From LB3-1 sp036401895 (lineage in GTDB: Bacteria > Chloroflexota > Chloroflexia > Chloroflexales > Kallotenuaceae), in contig DASWTW010000024.1 in the NCBI GenBank assembly GCA_036401895.1, forward strand, positions 1 through 64,000: a stretch of 64,000 nt of DNA. The letters are read 5' to 3'. The first letter of the stretch is position 1; every line of letters begins with the position of its first letter. Below the pieces are notes generated by a model. It was not told where the DNA came from and made no database searches. It was given only the letters and a program-made list of their open reading frames with translations. The position numbers and the translations under genes were made by a program. Shown one piece after another: positions 7,671 through 15,608 of the stretch.

Positions 7671-8651
7671 TCACGCGGCTTTCAGACAGGCTTTTAAGCC
7701 CACGCGGAGGTCGAGCCCGTGCTCCCAGCGATACCACAGTAGGAGTTGATACACCACGATCGCCCCGAGCACAAAGCGGCGGGTATTGGTCAACCCTTTG
7801 GTGGGGACCTGACCATGGCCATCGAACATCCCTTTGAACTGTTCGTTGAAGTTCTCGATCGTGCTGGAACGCAGTTTATGGAAGATGCGTCGGACCTCCA
7901 CCCCGCCATCGCGATGCGGGTAGCGGCCATAGCGCGACGTGATGAGCAGGCGCTCATCTTCGGCGCACACCGCATGGAGGTCGGGCGTGTTGTAATGCCG
8001 ATCGCCCAACACCACGCGCACGTCTGCGGGCAGAGCACAGATCAGGGCTGGGGCACGTTCGCTATCAGCCGTGTTAGCGGTTGTCAGTTCCGCCGCCAGT
8101 GGAATCCAGACGGCGGCAACCGTCGCGGCGAGATGCAATTTCCAGCCATAGACCCAGCCATGCCAGCCCGACTTGGTCCAATGGGCTTCGGTATCAATCG
8201 ATGTGTGGGGTACGGTGTTGGCGGCGCGGTCCTTCTGATGCCAGACACCGCCACGCGCACGTAACAGCGTGCTCTCCACGGCGACGGCACGACCAGAGCG
8301 CGCCCACGGCTGGATCACGCTGACGAGCACTCGGCCCAAGCAGGCAATCTGCGCGGGCAAGGTGACAGGCAGGGCGTGCAAGCGGCGTTCCCAGGTCCGA
8401 CGACTGGGAAACTGTCCGTTGACGGTAAGCAGTTGGCGCAGGCAGATCATCTCGCTGGTCGGCTGGGCTAACACACTCAACAACTCATGCACGGTATGCA
8501 GGTGACGCACAAGCATGATCACCACGGCTTTCAAGAACAACCGATCGGTATACACGTTGGGTCGACCGGGACCGCGTTTGGGAAGCGGGAGCATCGGCAC
8601 CCGGTCCACGAATCGGACCAACGTGACAAGTAGCGTCTCTTGGCCTATCAT
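7671..8651 (-). CDS. DDE transposase (IS4/IS5-like)
   Basis: 326 residues; GGAGGT lies six bases before the ATG. Candidate catalytic positions are the acidic residue in AVESTLLRARGG, the Asp in VLGDRHYN and the Glu in STIENFNEQF. The signature TKSGWHGWVYGWKLHL follows the first. Related transposases that I recall have Asp in the first motif (DSTLLRA); Glu here is a conservative change that could lower activity. The frame is intact. Family assignment within IS4/IS5 is not certain. Confidence 0.9.
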   Translation of the reverse strand: MIGQETLLVTLVRFVDRVPMLPLPKRGPGRPNVYTDRLFLKAVVIMLVRHLHTVHELLSVLAQPTSEMICLRQLLTVNGQFPSRRTWERRLHALPVTLPAQIACLGRVLVSVIQPWARSGRAVAVESTLLRARGGVWHQKDRAANTVPHTSIDTEAHWTKSGWHGWVYGWKLHLAATVAAVWIPLAAELTTANTADSERAPALICALPADVRVVLGDRHYNTPDLHAVCAEDERLLITSRYGRYPHRDGGVEVRRIFHKLRSSTIENFNEQFKGMFDGHGQVPTKGLTNTRRFVLGAIVVYQLLLWYRWEHGLDLRVGLKACLKAA

Positions 8652-8701
8652 AACGGCACCTCCGTTTCATGCTGGTGTGGTAACCGTTATGATGCGGTGG
8701 G

Positions 8702-8736
8702 AGCCGCGTTGTGGTCAAGTCCGCACGCGGCTTTTT
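8702..8736 (+). terminator. Terminator-like hairpin at the right edge of the insertion sequence
   Basis: AGCCGCGT (8702-8709) pairs exactly with ACGCGGCT (8725-8732), followed by a T-run to 8736. It would stop transcription leaving the element toward the small gene at 8763. Confidence 0.6.
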
Positions 8737-8737
8737 G

Positions 8738-8761
8738 AATTATGACCAACCCTCAGTTAAC
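8738..8761. repeat. Right terminal inverted repeat of the insertion sequence
   Basis: Complement of the left end with two mismatches. It contains an ATG (8742) that is in frame with the downstream small gene and could fake an N-terminal extension of seven residues. Confidence 0.88.
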
Positions 8762-8762
8762 T

Positions 8763-8939
8763 ATGCAGGAACCACAGCGAGATAATCCTCAACTGCAGCA
8801 CGGTACGGGCATTGGGCTTGGTCTGACACTCGGCGCCGCAATTGGCCTCGCCCTCGGCAATATAGCCATCGGCATAGCGGTCGGTATCGCCATTGGAGCG
8901 GCCATGGAGGCCAGGCGCGCAAACCAGGACAAAAGCTGA
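8763..8939 (+). CDS. Small glycine-zipper hydrophobic protein, probably disabled by the IS
   Basis: 58 residues: a polar N-terminus, a long GxxxG-like hydrophobic stretch (GIGLGLTLGAAIGLALGN) long enough for one or two membrane passes, and a charged tail. Such glycine-zipper proteins are often membrane-associated or self-assembling; the function here is unknown. The original Shine-Dalgarno AAGGAG now lies at 7640-7645 on the other side of the insertion sequence. The gene has therefore lost its promoter and ribosome site but the frame is intact, pointing to a recent insertion. Confidence 0.6.
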   Translation: MQEPQRDNPQLQHGTGIGLGLTLGAAIGLALGNIAIGIAVGIAIGAAMEARRANQDKS

Positions 8940-8980
8940 TACCGTATGCGCACCAGCCGGCTCCGAGATCGCGTGGTGAT

Positions 8981-9019
8981 GGTTGGGGACGAGTCGCCGC
9001 ATGGTGAGCGTCCCCAACC
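8981..9019. terminator. Hairpin downstream of the glycine-zipper gene
   Basis: GGTTGGGGACG (8981-8991) pairs perfectly with CGTCCCCAACC (9009-9019) around a 17-base loop. There is no T-run on either side, so termination is only possible. The rest of 8940-9140 shows no gene that I can support. Confidence 0.5.
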
Positions 9020-9147
9020 CGACCAGCCGCACCACAGGCTCAGATCCACCCTTCTCACATGCACCGCCTTGAGCTTCCGGCTTTAAGCTACACCCTCGAA
9101 CCGATGCCTGCCACCAACACCCGAGGCGGAACATCCGTCCGCTAACC

Positions 9148-9176
9148 TTGATCCTGATTGTGACGCATGATACAAT
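9148..9176 (+). promoter_or_regulatory. Promoter of aroF
   Basis: TTGATC (9148-9153) and TACAAT (9171-9176) at the ideal 17-base spacing. Transcription would start near 9183, giving a leader of about 70 bases. Confidence 0.7.
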
Positions 9177-9199
9177 TAGCCCAACAGATAGATCGTGCG

Positions 9200-9233
9200 A
9201 CCCCAAGCAGCCTGCGGCCGCTGGGGTTTTTTT
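9200..9233 (+). terminator. Intrinsic terminator in the aroF leader, probable attenuator
   Basis: ACCCCA (9200-9205) pairs with TGGGGT (9222-9227), with inner pairing AGC.GCC/GGC.GCT, followed by seven T. It lies between the promoter and aroF, about 18 bases before the ATG. A full terminator there only makes sense if it is conditional. No leader peptide rich in aromatic codons is visible. Confidence 0.65.
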
Positions 9234-9251
9234 GTAAGTTTTGAGGCTACC

Positions 9252-10298
9252 ATGCTGATCGTCATGGACTCACATGCTAGCGACGCGCATATCAAGCGAG
9301 TTTGTGAAGAAATCGAAGCCATGGGCTACGTTCCGCACCCCATGCCCGGCCCAACACGGACCGCCATCGGAGTCACGGGGAATGAAGGGGCGATCGTGCA
9401 AACATCTCGAATCCAGATGTTGCCCGGAGTCGCTGAGGTTATCCGGGTAACGAAGCCATACAAGCTGGTCTCGCGCGAGTTCAAGGAGCTTGACACCATC
9501 GTTCGGGTCGGCGACATCACGATCGGCGGCGCGGGCGTGGTCGTGATCGCCGGGCCATGCACCATCGAAAGCCGCGAGCAGCTGTTCCATACCGCCGAAG
9601 CCGTGATCGCGCATGGCGCCACGATCATTCGCGGCGGCGCATACAAGCCGCGCACGTCGCCCTACAGCTTCCAGGGCCTGGGCGAAGAAGGCCTACGCTA
9701 TCTGGCCGAGGTCCGCGAAACGCTGGGCACGCCGGTGATCACCGAGGTCATGGACACCGAGACCGTGCCGCTGGTCGAGCACTACGCCGATATTTTGCAG
9801 ATCGGCGCGCGCAACATGCAGAACTACCCGCTGCTGCGCAAAGTCGGCCGCTCGCATCGTCCGGTGATGCTCAAGCGCGGCCTGGCGGCGACGGTTAAAG
9901 ATCTGCTGCTGGCGGCCGAGTACATCATGGCCGAGGGCAACAAGCAGGTCATTCTGTGCGAGCGCGGCGTGCGCACCTTCGACGATCACTCGCGATTCAC
10001 GCTGGACCTGGGCGCGATCCCGGTGCTCAAGTCGCTGACGCATCTGCCGGTGATCGTCGATCCCAGCCATGCCTCGGGCTACGCCGATCGGATCATCCCG
10101 ATGTCGCGGGCGGCGATCGCGGCGGGCGCCGACGGCCTGATCGTCGAAGTTCATCCCGACCCGGCGTTCGCGGTGTGTGACGGCGAGCAGTCGCTGATCC
10201 CGGAGCGCTTCGGCGAGATGATGCAGCAGGTCGAGCGAATCGCGGCGGCTGTAGATCGATCGGTGATCGGTCGCGAGCCGATGCGGGCTGAGGTATAA
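9252..10298 (+). CDS. aroF: 3-deoxy-7-phosphoheptulonate (DAHP) synthase, KDO8PS-like type with N-terminal regulatory domain
   Basis: 348 residues. It joins PEP and erythrose-4-phosphate, the first step of aromatic amino-acid synthesis. Residues 1-75 form the small ferredoxin-like domain of the type I-beta enzymes that can confer feedback control; the barrel follows, with VVIAGPCTIES, GAYKPRTSPYSFQG, GARNMQN, KRGLAAT and DPSHASGY. The start is the ATG after GAGG; an upstream in-frame GTG at 9195 overlaps the terminator hairpin and is rejected. A TATAAT for guaB overlaps its stop codon. Confidence 0.95.
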   Translation: MLIVMDSHASDAHIKRVCEEIEAMGYVPHPMPGPTRTAIGVTGNEGAIVQTSRIQMLPGVAEVIRVTKPYKLVSREFKELDTIVRVGDITIGGAGVVVIAGPCTIESREQLFHTAEAVIAHGATIIRGGAYKPRTSPYSFQGLGEEGLRYLAEVRETLGTPVITEVMDTETVPLVEHYADILQIGARNMQNYPLLRKVGRSHRPVMLKRGLAATVKDLLLAAEYIMAEGNKQVILCERGVRTFDDHSRFTLDLGAIPVLKSLTHLPVIVDPSHASGYADRIIPMSRAAIAAGADGLIVEVHPDPAFAVCDGEQSLIPERFGEMMQQVERIAAAVDRSVIGREPMRAEV

Positions 10299-10352
10299 TG
10301 TTGACATGAAACGGTGGCTGCACCAACGTTTAATAATTCCAGCTTTGAACCG

Positions 10353-10387
10353 ATTGCCTGTTGCGCCTTCGCGCGGCAGGCAATTTT
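10353..10387 (+). terminator. Hairpin with short T-run in the guaB leader, probable attenuator
   Basis: ATTGCCTG (10353-10360) pairs with CAGGCAAT (10377-10384); the inner GCGC/GCGC around CTTC extends the stem, and four T follow. A TATAAT at 10294-10299 lies about 60 bases upstream and would start transcription near 10306, so the hairpin falls between guaB's own promoter and gene. It may also end aroF transcripts. Confidence 0.55.
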
Positions 10388-10403
10388 GTATTGGGAGGCG
10401 CGC

Positions 10404-11879
10404 ATGATCAACTGGGACGCGAAGTTTGAGCGCGAAGGACTGACCTTCGACGATGTCTTGCTGGTGCCTGCTTACTCCGATGTTCTGCCGGCGCAGGTCG
10501 ATGTCAGCACGCAGCTGACCAAAAAGATTCGGCTGAATATTCCGATCATCTCGTCGGCGATGGATACCGTCACCGAGGCCGGGCTGGCGATCGCGATCGC
10601 CCGCGAGGGTGGCCTGGGCATCATCCACAAAAACATGAGCATCGAGCAGCAGGCCGAGATGATTCGCCGGGTCAAGCGCTCCGAGAGCGGCATGATCACC
10701 GATCCGATCACACTCCACCCGGATCAAACGATCGGCGAGGCCTGGGCGCTGATGGAGGAATACCATATCTCGGGCGTGCCGATCACCAGCGAAGCCGGCG
10801 ATCTGGTCGGCATTCTGACTAATCGCGATCTGCGCTTCGAGAGCGATCCGAATCGCAAGATCTACGATCTGATGACCAAAGAGAATCTGGTGACGGTGCC
10901 CGAAGGCACGACGCTGGAGCAGGCCAAGGCGGTGCTGCACGAGCATCGCGTCGAAAAGCTGCTGGTGGTCAACGGGCAGGGCAAGCTCTCGGGGCTGATC
11001 ACGGTCAAAGACATCACCAAGCAGATCGAGCATCCCAACTCCACCAAGGACGAGCTGGGCCGCCTGCGAGTGGGCGCGGCGATCGGCGCAGGGCCGGAGA
11101 ATATCGAGCGGGCGCGGGCGCTGTGCGCGTCGGGCGTGGATCTGCTGGTGATCGATACGGCGCACGGCCATTCGCAGGGCGTGCTCGACTCGGTGGCGCG
11201 CATGCGTGAGCTGTTCCCCGACGCGCAGCTTGTCGCCGGTAACGTCGCAACCGGCGCGGCGACTGTTGCGCTGATCGAGCGCGGCGTGGACGCGGTGAAA
11301 GTCGGCATCGGCCCCGGCTCGATCTGCACGACGCGCGTGGTCTCGGGCGCGGGCATGCCGCAGATCACGGCGATCGCCGAGTGCGCGCAGGCCGCCGAGC
11401 GCTTTGGCGTGCCGATCATCGCCGACGGCGGCATCAAGTACAGCGGCGATATTACCAAAGCGCTGGCCGCCGGCGCGAGCACCGTTATGATCGGCTCGCT
11501 CTTCGCGGGCACCGAGGAGTCGCCCGGCGAGACGATCCTCTACGAGGGCCGCTCCTACAAGTCGTATCGCGGCATGGGCTCGATCGGCGCGATGGAAAAA
11601 GGCAGCGGCGATCGCTATTTCCAGAACAACGTCGGCAAAGGCAAGCTCGTAGCTGAAGGCATCGAGGGGATGGTCGCCTACAAAGGCCCGCTCGCCGACA
11701 CGATCTATCAGATGGTCGGCGGTCTGCGGGCAGGCATGGGCTATGTCGGCGCGCGCAACATCGACTATCTGCGCCGCGAGACCAGGTTTGTGCGCATCAC
11801 GATGGCCAGCCTGATCGAAAGCCATCCGCACGACGTGACGATCACCAAGGAAGCGCCGAACTATAACGAGCGAAGGTAA
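10404..11879 (+). CDS. guaB: Inosine-5'-monophosphate dehydrogenase
   Basis: 491 residues, full length. It oxidises IMP to XMP with NAD, the committed step to GMP. The barrel is interrupted by tandem CBS domains at about residues 95-210, an allosteric purine-nucleotide sensor in many species. The catalytic loop is GPGSICTTR and the IMP-binding GGIKYSGD follows. GGGAGG precedes the ATG; a longer in-frame start at 10314 runs through the leader hairpin and is rejected. The gene ends directly against a tract element. Confidence 0.96.
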   Translation: MINWDAKFEREGLTFDDVLLVPAYSDVLPAQVDVSTQLTKKIRLNIPIISSAMDTVTEAGLAIAIAREGGLGIIHKNMSIEQQAEMIRRVKRSESGMITDPITLHPDQTIGEAWALMEEYHISGVPITSEAGDLVGILTNRDLRFESDPNRKIYDLMTKENLVTVPEGTTLEQAKAVLHEHRVEKLLVVNGQGKLSGLITVKDITKQIEHPNSTKDELGRLRVGAAIGAGPENIERARALCASGVDLLVIDTAHGHSQGVLDSVARMRELFPDAQLVAGNVATGAATVALIERGVDAVKVGIGPGSICTTRVVSGAGMPQITAIAECAQAAERFGVPIIADGGIKYSGDITKALAAGASTVMIGSLFAGTEESPGETILYEGRSYKSYRGMGSIGAMEKGSGDRYFQNNVGKGKLVAEGIEGMVAYKGPLADTIYQMVGGLRAGMGYVGARNIDYLRRETRFVRITMASLIESHPHDVTITKEAPNYNERR

Positions 11880-12140
11880 ACGAAGAACCAAGAACTTAGA
11901 ACCTAGAACTGGGGAAACGAACAAGAGAACAAACGAACAAGAAAACAAAGGATAAAGAGACTTCGCCAGACTCCCCCTCGCCTGTGCCGTAGGCAACCGA
12001 GGGGGAAGCCTGCCGAGGTTCGGGGAAGGGGGAAGGCACGGCAGTGCCAGGGGATGAGGGCCTGTCAAGGACCAACGAAACCTAGAACCTAGAACCAAGA
12101 GAAAACGACGTTAGGTTCTGGGTTCTAGGTTCTTCAAGGA
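11880..12140. repeat. Composite intergenic element R2
   Basis: It starts immediately after the guaB stop. The left tract has AGAACTTAGAACCTAGAAC followed by GAACAA units; the right end has complementary GGTTCTGGGTTCTAGGTTC (12114-12133). The GC-rich core (about 11970-12062) is CCCCCTCGCC paired with GAGGGGGAAG and ends GGGGATGAGGGCC, the reverse of the GGCCCTCA start seen in other copies. A second GAACC tract (12080-12100) lies just inside the right arm. The element reaches to about 5 bases before the next ATG. Confidence 0.85.
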
Positions 12141-12144
12141 AACT

Positions 12145-13287
12145 ATGCCAATCTCATATGCAGAACCTGTGTCGCTGACGTGTCCGCGCTGCCAGACGCC
12201 GTTCATCAACGACACCTTTATCATCGTGGATGGCGTCGAGCGGCCGGACCTGGTCGCGCGCATTCTGGACGATACGCTCCACGACGCTCGCTGTCCCAGC
12301 TGCCAGCAGGTTGGCCGCGTGCCGGCGCCGCTGCTCTACCACGACGGACGCAACGCCCGCGTGTTGCTTGGCGTGCCGCCCGACATGTCGGAGGCCGAGT
12401 GGCGCGGGGTAGGGCAGACGCTGCTGTGGACGCTGATCGGCGCGCTGCCGGAGCAGGCCCGGCTGCCCTACCTGGGCGATGTCCAGGCCGAGGCCGGAGT
12501 CGCCGGCGTGGCGCAGATTATCCGCAGCGAGAAGCTGGCCGGATCGGATGAGGACGAGACCGAAGCGCTGCCGCCGATCGTGATCGCGATCCAGGCGCTG
12601 CTCGAAGCCCGAGGCGCGGCCGAGCTTCAGCAGACGCTCGCTCAGCACCCGATCTTGAACGAGCCGCAGTCGGTGACGATTATGCAGGAGCTGGCGGCGG
12701 AGGCGATCAAGCACGGACAGATCGAGGCCGCGAATGGCTTTGCTCGTGCCGCGGAGCTGCTGGATCAGGTCAAGCAGATGCGCTCGCAGGCGCCCACGGT
12801 CGCCGTCGATCTGGGAGCCGATGCGCAGCGCCTGACGCCTGAAGAGCTGGAGTCGCTGGCGTTTGCTCTGCTGCGCAGCACGACAGGACAGGAGCTGGCG
12901 CGCACAGTCGACGAGCATCCTGAGCTGCTGGAAGACTGGATCGACAGCGCGCTGGCCGCCTACGCCGCGCAGGCCCGTCGCGAGGACAAGCCGCGCATCG
13001 CCGATGGCCTGGACGAGCGCCGCGTCGCCCTGGGGGAGATGCGCGAGCAGTACCGCGCCCAGCAGCCGGTGCTCGAAGCGCTTCAGAGCTATTTGCAGGC
13101 CGAGAGCGGCGACGAGATCGAGGCCATCGTGCTGGAAAACGAGCTGCTGACGACCGACGCCGCCGATCAAGCCCTGGCGCGACTTGCCGAGAGTGCGCGC
13201 GCCGACAACGATCAGGACTTCGCCGCGTTTGTCGAGGAGCGCCGCCGCTTCTTGCAGCAGGTTCGCGCCGCCCTGGAAGAAGAATAA
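12145..13287 (+). CDS. CpXC domain protein
   Basis: 380 residues, cytoplasmic. The N-terminus has two CPxC knuckles (CPRC at residues 14-17, CPSC near 51-54), which would bind one zinc, as in the CpXC family. The rest is Ala/Glu/Leu-rich and probably an alpha-helical repeat (about 150-380). The family is common in Chloroflexota but its biochemical role is not known to me. The start ATG is five bases after repeat R2, so its ribosome site (AAGGAAAC) lies at the edge of the repeat. Elements R2 and R3 flank the gene on both sides. Confidence 0.75.
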   Translation: MPISYAEPVSLTCPRCQTPFINDTFIIVDGVERPDLVARILDDTLHDARCPSCQQVGRVPAPLLYHDGRNARVLLGVPPDMSEAEWRGVGQTLLWTLIGALPEQARLPYLGDVQAEAGVAGVAQIIRSEKLAGSDEDETEALPPIVIAIQALLEARGAAELQQTLAQHPILNEPQSVTIMQELAAEAIKHGQIEAANGFARAAELLDQVKQMRSQAPTVAVDLGADAQRLTPEELESLAFALLRSTTGQELARTVDEHPELLEDWIDSALAAYAAQARREDKPRIADGLDERRVALGEMREQYRAQQPVLEALQSYLQAESGDEIEAIVLENELLTTDAADQALARLAESARADNDQDFAAFVEERRRFLQQVRAALEEE

Positions 13288-13470
13288 GCAGTACCTCGCT
13301 AAGCCCCTTCTCCTGCCGCAACCGAGGCGGAAGCTCGCCGAGGTTCGGGGAAAGGGGTTGGGGATGAGAGCCTGAGGACCAACGAACGAACAAAAGAACT
13401 AGCGAACAAGGGAACAAAGGGTTGCGATTCCTACGGTTTTGTTCCTTTGTTTCCTTGTTCCTTTGTTCCA
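13288..13470. repeat. Composite intergenic element R3
   Basis: After the CpXC stop comes a GC-rich core (CCCCTTCTCCTGCCG ... GGGGAAAGGGGTTGGGGAT, about 13302-13366). GAACGAACAAAAG tracts follow (13380-13425), and then the complementary TTTGTTCC/TTGTTCC tract (13438-13470). The core and the paired tracts match R9 most closely. Confidence 0.85.
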
Positions 13471-13502
13471 TAAACCGTCCTTCACACCACGATCGCGCGA
13501 TT

Positions 13503-13511
13503 TGCTATAAT
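13503..13511 (+). promoter_or_regulatory. Extended -10 promoter of fabF
   Basis: TGC-TATAAT with no clear -35; the start site would be near 13518, 40 bases before the ATG. The flanking GATCGCGCGAT and GCGCGATTTGATCGCGC are self-complementary and could hold an operator. Confidence 0.55.
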
Positions 13512-13557
13512 GAGCGCGATTTGATCGCGCCATAATTATCTGTAAAGGGAGGCGGCG

Positions 13558-14805
13558 ATGGCGAATAGACCCCGTGTGGTAGTCACCGGATTAGGCGCTG
13601 TGACGCCGCTGGGCTTGGATGTTGCCAGCTTGTGGAGCGGCATCAAAGAAGCGCGCAGCGGCATCGGGCCGATCACGCGCTTCGATGCCAGCGACTTCGA
13701 TACCAAAATTGCCGCCGAGGTTAGCGGCTTCGATCCGCTCACGGTCCTCGATCGGAAAGAGGCGCGGCGCACCGACCGCGTGATTCAGCTGGCGATCGCG
13801 GCGACCGACGAGGCGCTGCGCCATGCGGAGCTTAAGATCACCGAGGCCAACGGCGATCGCGTCGGCGTGCTGATCGGCAGCGGCATTGGCGGCATCGAGA
13901 CGATCAGCGACAACATGGACGCGCTGCGCTCACGCGGTCCCGGCCGGGTCAGCCCGTTTACCGTCCCGATGATGATCGCGGACATGCCAGGCGGCATGGT
14001 CTCAATCCGCTACGGCGCGAAAGGTCCCAACTACGCGCCGGTCTCAGCCTGCGCCACGTCGGGCAACGCGATCGGCGAGGCGGCGGCGATCATCCGGCGC
14101 GGCGATGCCGATGTCATGATCGCGGGTGGGACCGAGGCCGGGATTGTGCCGATTGCGATCGCGGCCTTCAATGCGGCCAAAGCGCTCTCGACACACAACG
14201 ATCATCCTGAGTCGGCCTCGCGGCCCTTCGACAAAACGCGCGACGGCTTTGTGATGGGCGAAGGTGCGGGGATTCTGATCCTTGAGCGGCTGGAGCACGC
14301 GCTGGAGCGGGGAGCGCCGATCCTGGCCGAGATCCTGAGCTACTCCACTACCGCCGACGCCTACCATATCACGATGCCCGACGAGCTCGGCTCGGGAGCG
14401 GCCAAGGCCATGCAGAACGCGCTGAACTTTGCCGGGCTCCAGCCAGGCGACATCGACTATTTGAACGCACACGGCACCTCGACGCAGGCCAACGACCGGC
14501 TCGAAACCCTGGCGATCAAAACCGTCTTTGGCGAGACCGCCAGGCACGTGCCGGTCAGCTCATCCAAATCGCAGTTTGGGCATCTGCTCGGCGCGGCCGG
14601 CGCGGTCGAAGGTGTGATCTCGATCCTGGCGATCCGCGAGGGCTTGCTGCCCGCGACGATCAACTACACCACGCCCGATCCCGAGTGCGATCTTGACTAT
14701 GTGCCGAATACGCCGCGTCGTGCGACAGTCAAGCGAGTGATGTCCAACTCGTTCGGCTTTGGCGGCCACAACGTTAGCCTGATCTTTGGCAGCTACGAGT
14801 CATGA
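13558..14805 (+). CDS. fabF: Beta-ketoacyl-ACP synthase II
   Basis: 415 residues, the standard length. It condenses acyl-ACP with malonyl-ACP in fatty acid elongation. The Cys-His-His triad is complete: Cys in SACATSG, His in NAHGTST and His in FGHLLGAAGA. The FGFGGHN motif near the end is intact. GGGAGG precedes the ATG. No other fab gene adjoins it; rnc follows after 59 bases, as in several bacteria where fab genes and rnc are neighbours. Confidence 0.96.
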   Translation: MANRPRVVVTGLGAVTPLGLDVASLWSGIKEARSGIGPITRFDASDFDTKIAAEVSGFDPLTVLDRKEARRTDRVIQLAIAATDEALRHAELKITEANGDRVGVLIGSGIGGIETISDNMDALRSRGPGRVSPFTVPMMIADMPGGMVSIRYGAKGPNYAPVSACATSGNAIGEAAAIIRRGDADVMIAGGTEAGIVPIAIAAFNAAKALSTHNDHPESASRPFDKTRDGFVMGEGAGILILERLEHALERGAPILAEILSYSTTADAYHITMPDELGSGAAKAMQNALNFAGLQPGDIDYLNAHGTSTQANDRLETLAIKTVFGETARHVPVSSSKSQFGHLLGAAGAVEGVISILAIREGLLPATINYTTPDPECDLDYVPNTPRRATVKRVMSNSFGFGGHNVSLIFGSYES

Positions 14806-14864
14806 TCCTACCAGCGTTCTGATGCGCACGGGCAAACAGCTATCGGAACGTCCAACAAAAGTGT

Positions 14865-15608
14865 ATGCCTGCGGTTGAAAAACTTATGTCCGCGCTCCGC
14901 GTGCAGTTCAAAGATCCCGATCTGCTCCTGAGTGCGCTCACTCATCGCTCCTACGTCCATGAGCACTACCAGACCTCGCTCCAGCCCAACGAGCGGCTAG
15001 AGTTTCTGGGCGACTCGGTGCTCAATTTTTTGACGGCGCAGTTTTTGTATCAGACCTTTCCGCAGCGCGGCGAGGGTGAGCTGACTGCGATGCGCGCCTC
15101 GCTGGTGCGCACCGGTATGCTGGCTCGCTTTGCGCGGCAGCTTGAGCTGGGCAGCTTTCTCAAGCTCGGCAAAGGCGAGGAGCACAGCGGCGGTCGCGAG
15201 CGCGACAATCTGCTGGCCGATGCCTTCGAGGCCGTGATCGCCGCGATCTATCTCGATCAGGGCATGGAGGCGGCGCATCGTTTTCTGCTGCCGTATCTCG
15301 AATCCGAGGCCGCGCGCATCGTCGTTCATGGGCTCCAGCTCGACGATAAAAGCCGCTTGCAGGAGCGCGTCCAATCCGAGCGCAACCAGACGCCGCGCTA
15401 TCGCACCGTGAGCGCGGAAGGGCCGGATCACAATCGGGTCTTTACGATCGAGGTGCAGGCGGGCGGCGACCGGCTGGGCGTTGGCGTCGGCAACAGCAAG
15501 CAGGCGGCAGCGCAGGCGGCGGCGCGAGCAGCGCTAGAGTACCTGGACTCGCTTGAGTCGCAGAGCAGCAAAGCCGACGGCAAAGCTGAAGGACCTGCGA
15601 GCGAATGA
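14865..15608 (+). CDS. rnc: Ribonuclease III
   Basis: 247 residues. It cleaves double-stranded RNA in rRNA processing and mRNA control. The RNase III signature ERLEFLGDSVL (about residues 44-54) carries the catalytic acids, with further acidic residues in DAFEAVIAAIYLD. The C-terminal double-stranded RNA-binding domain covers about 165-235 (GNSKQAAAQAAA). No clear ribosome site precedes the chosen ATG; a second ATG at residue 8 is possible. Its stop overlaps the next start by ATGA. Confidence 0.95.
   Translation: MPAVEKLMSALRVQFKDPDLLLSALTHRSYVHEHYQTSLQPNERLEFLGDSVLNFLTAQFLYQTFPQRGEGELTAMRASLVRTGMLARFARQLELGSFLKLGKGEEHSGGRERDNLLADAFEAVIAAIYLDQGMEAAHRFLLPYLESEAARIVVHGLQLDDKSRLQERVQSERNQTPRYRTVSAEGPDHNRVFTIEVQAGGDRLGVGVGNSKQAAAQAAARAALEYLDSLESQSSKADGKAEGPASE

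Larger units (their letters stand above)
7645..8761 (-). mobile_element. Insertion sequence with imperfect 24-bp terminal inverted repeats
   Basis: The left end (7645-7668) and the reverse complement of the right end (8738-8761) match at 22 of 24 positions. One transposase gene fills the element. Both ends contain GTTAAC; if the target duplication is TTAA, the element itself is 7650-8756 and the ends start CTGAGG. Because TTAA is palindromic the two readings cannot be separated. Removing it restores AAGGAG-TTAACT-ATG, a normal translation start for the gene at 8763. Confidence 0.9.

Noticed and set aside
9693..12098. 801-codon open frame on the minus strand across aroF and guaB
   Set aside because: It is antisense to two certain enzymes, has Arg/His/Ala-rich low-complexity translation, and its N-terminus is read from repeat R2. 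It is a by-product of GC-rich codon usage.
12770..13471. Minus-strand frame of about 230 codons beginning in R3
   Set aside because: Starts with a peptide read from the repeat (MEQRNKETKEQ) and continues antisense to the CpXC gene.
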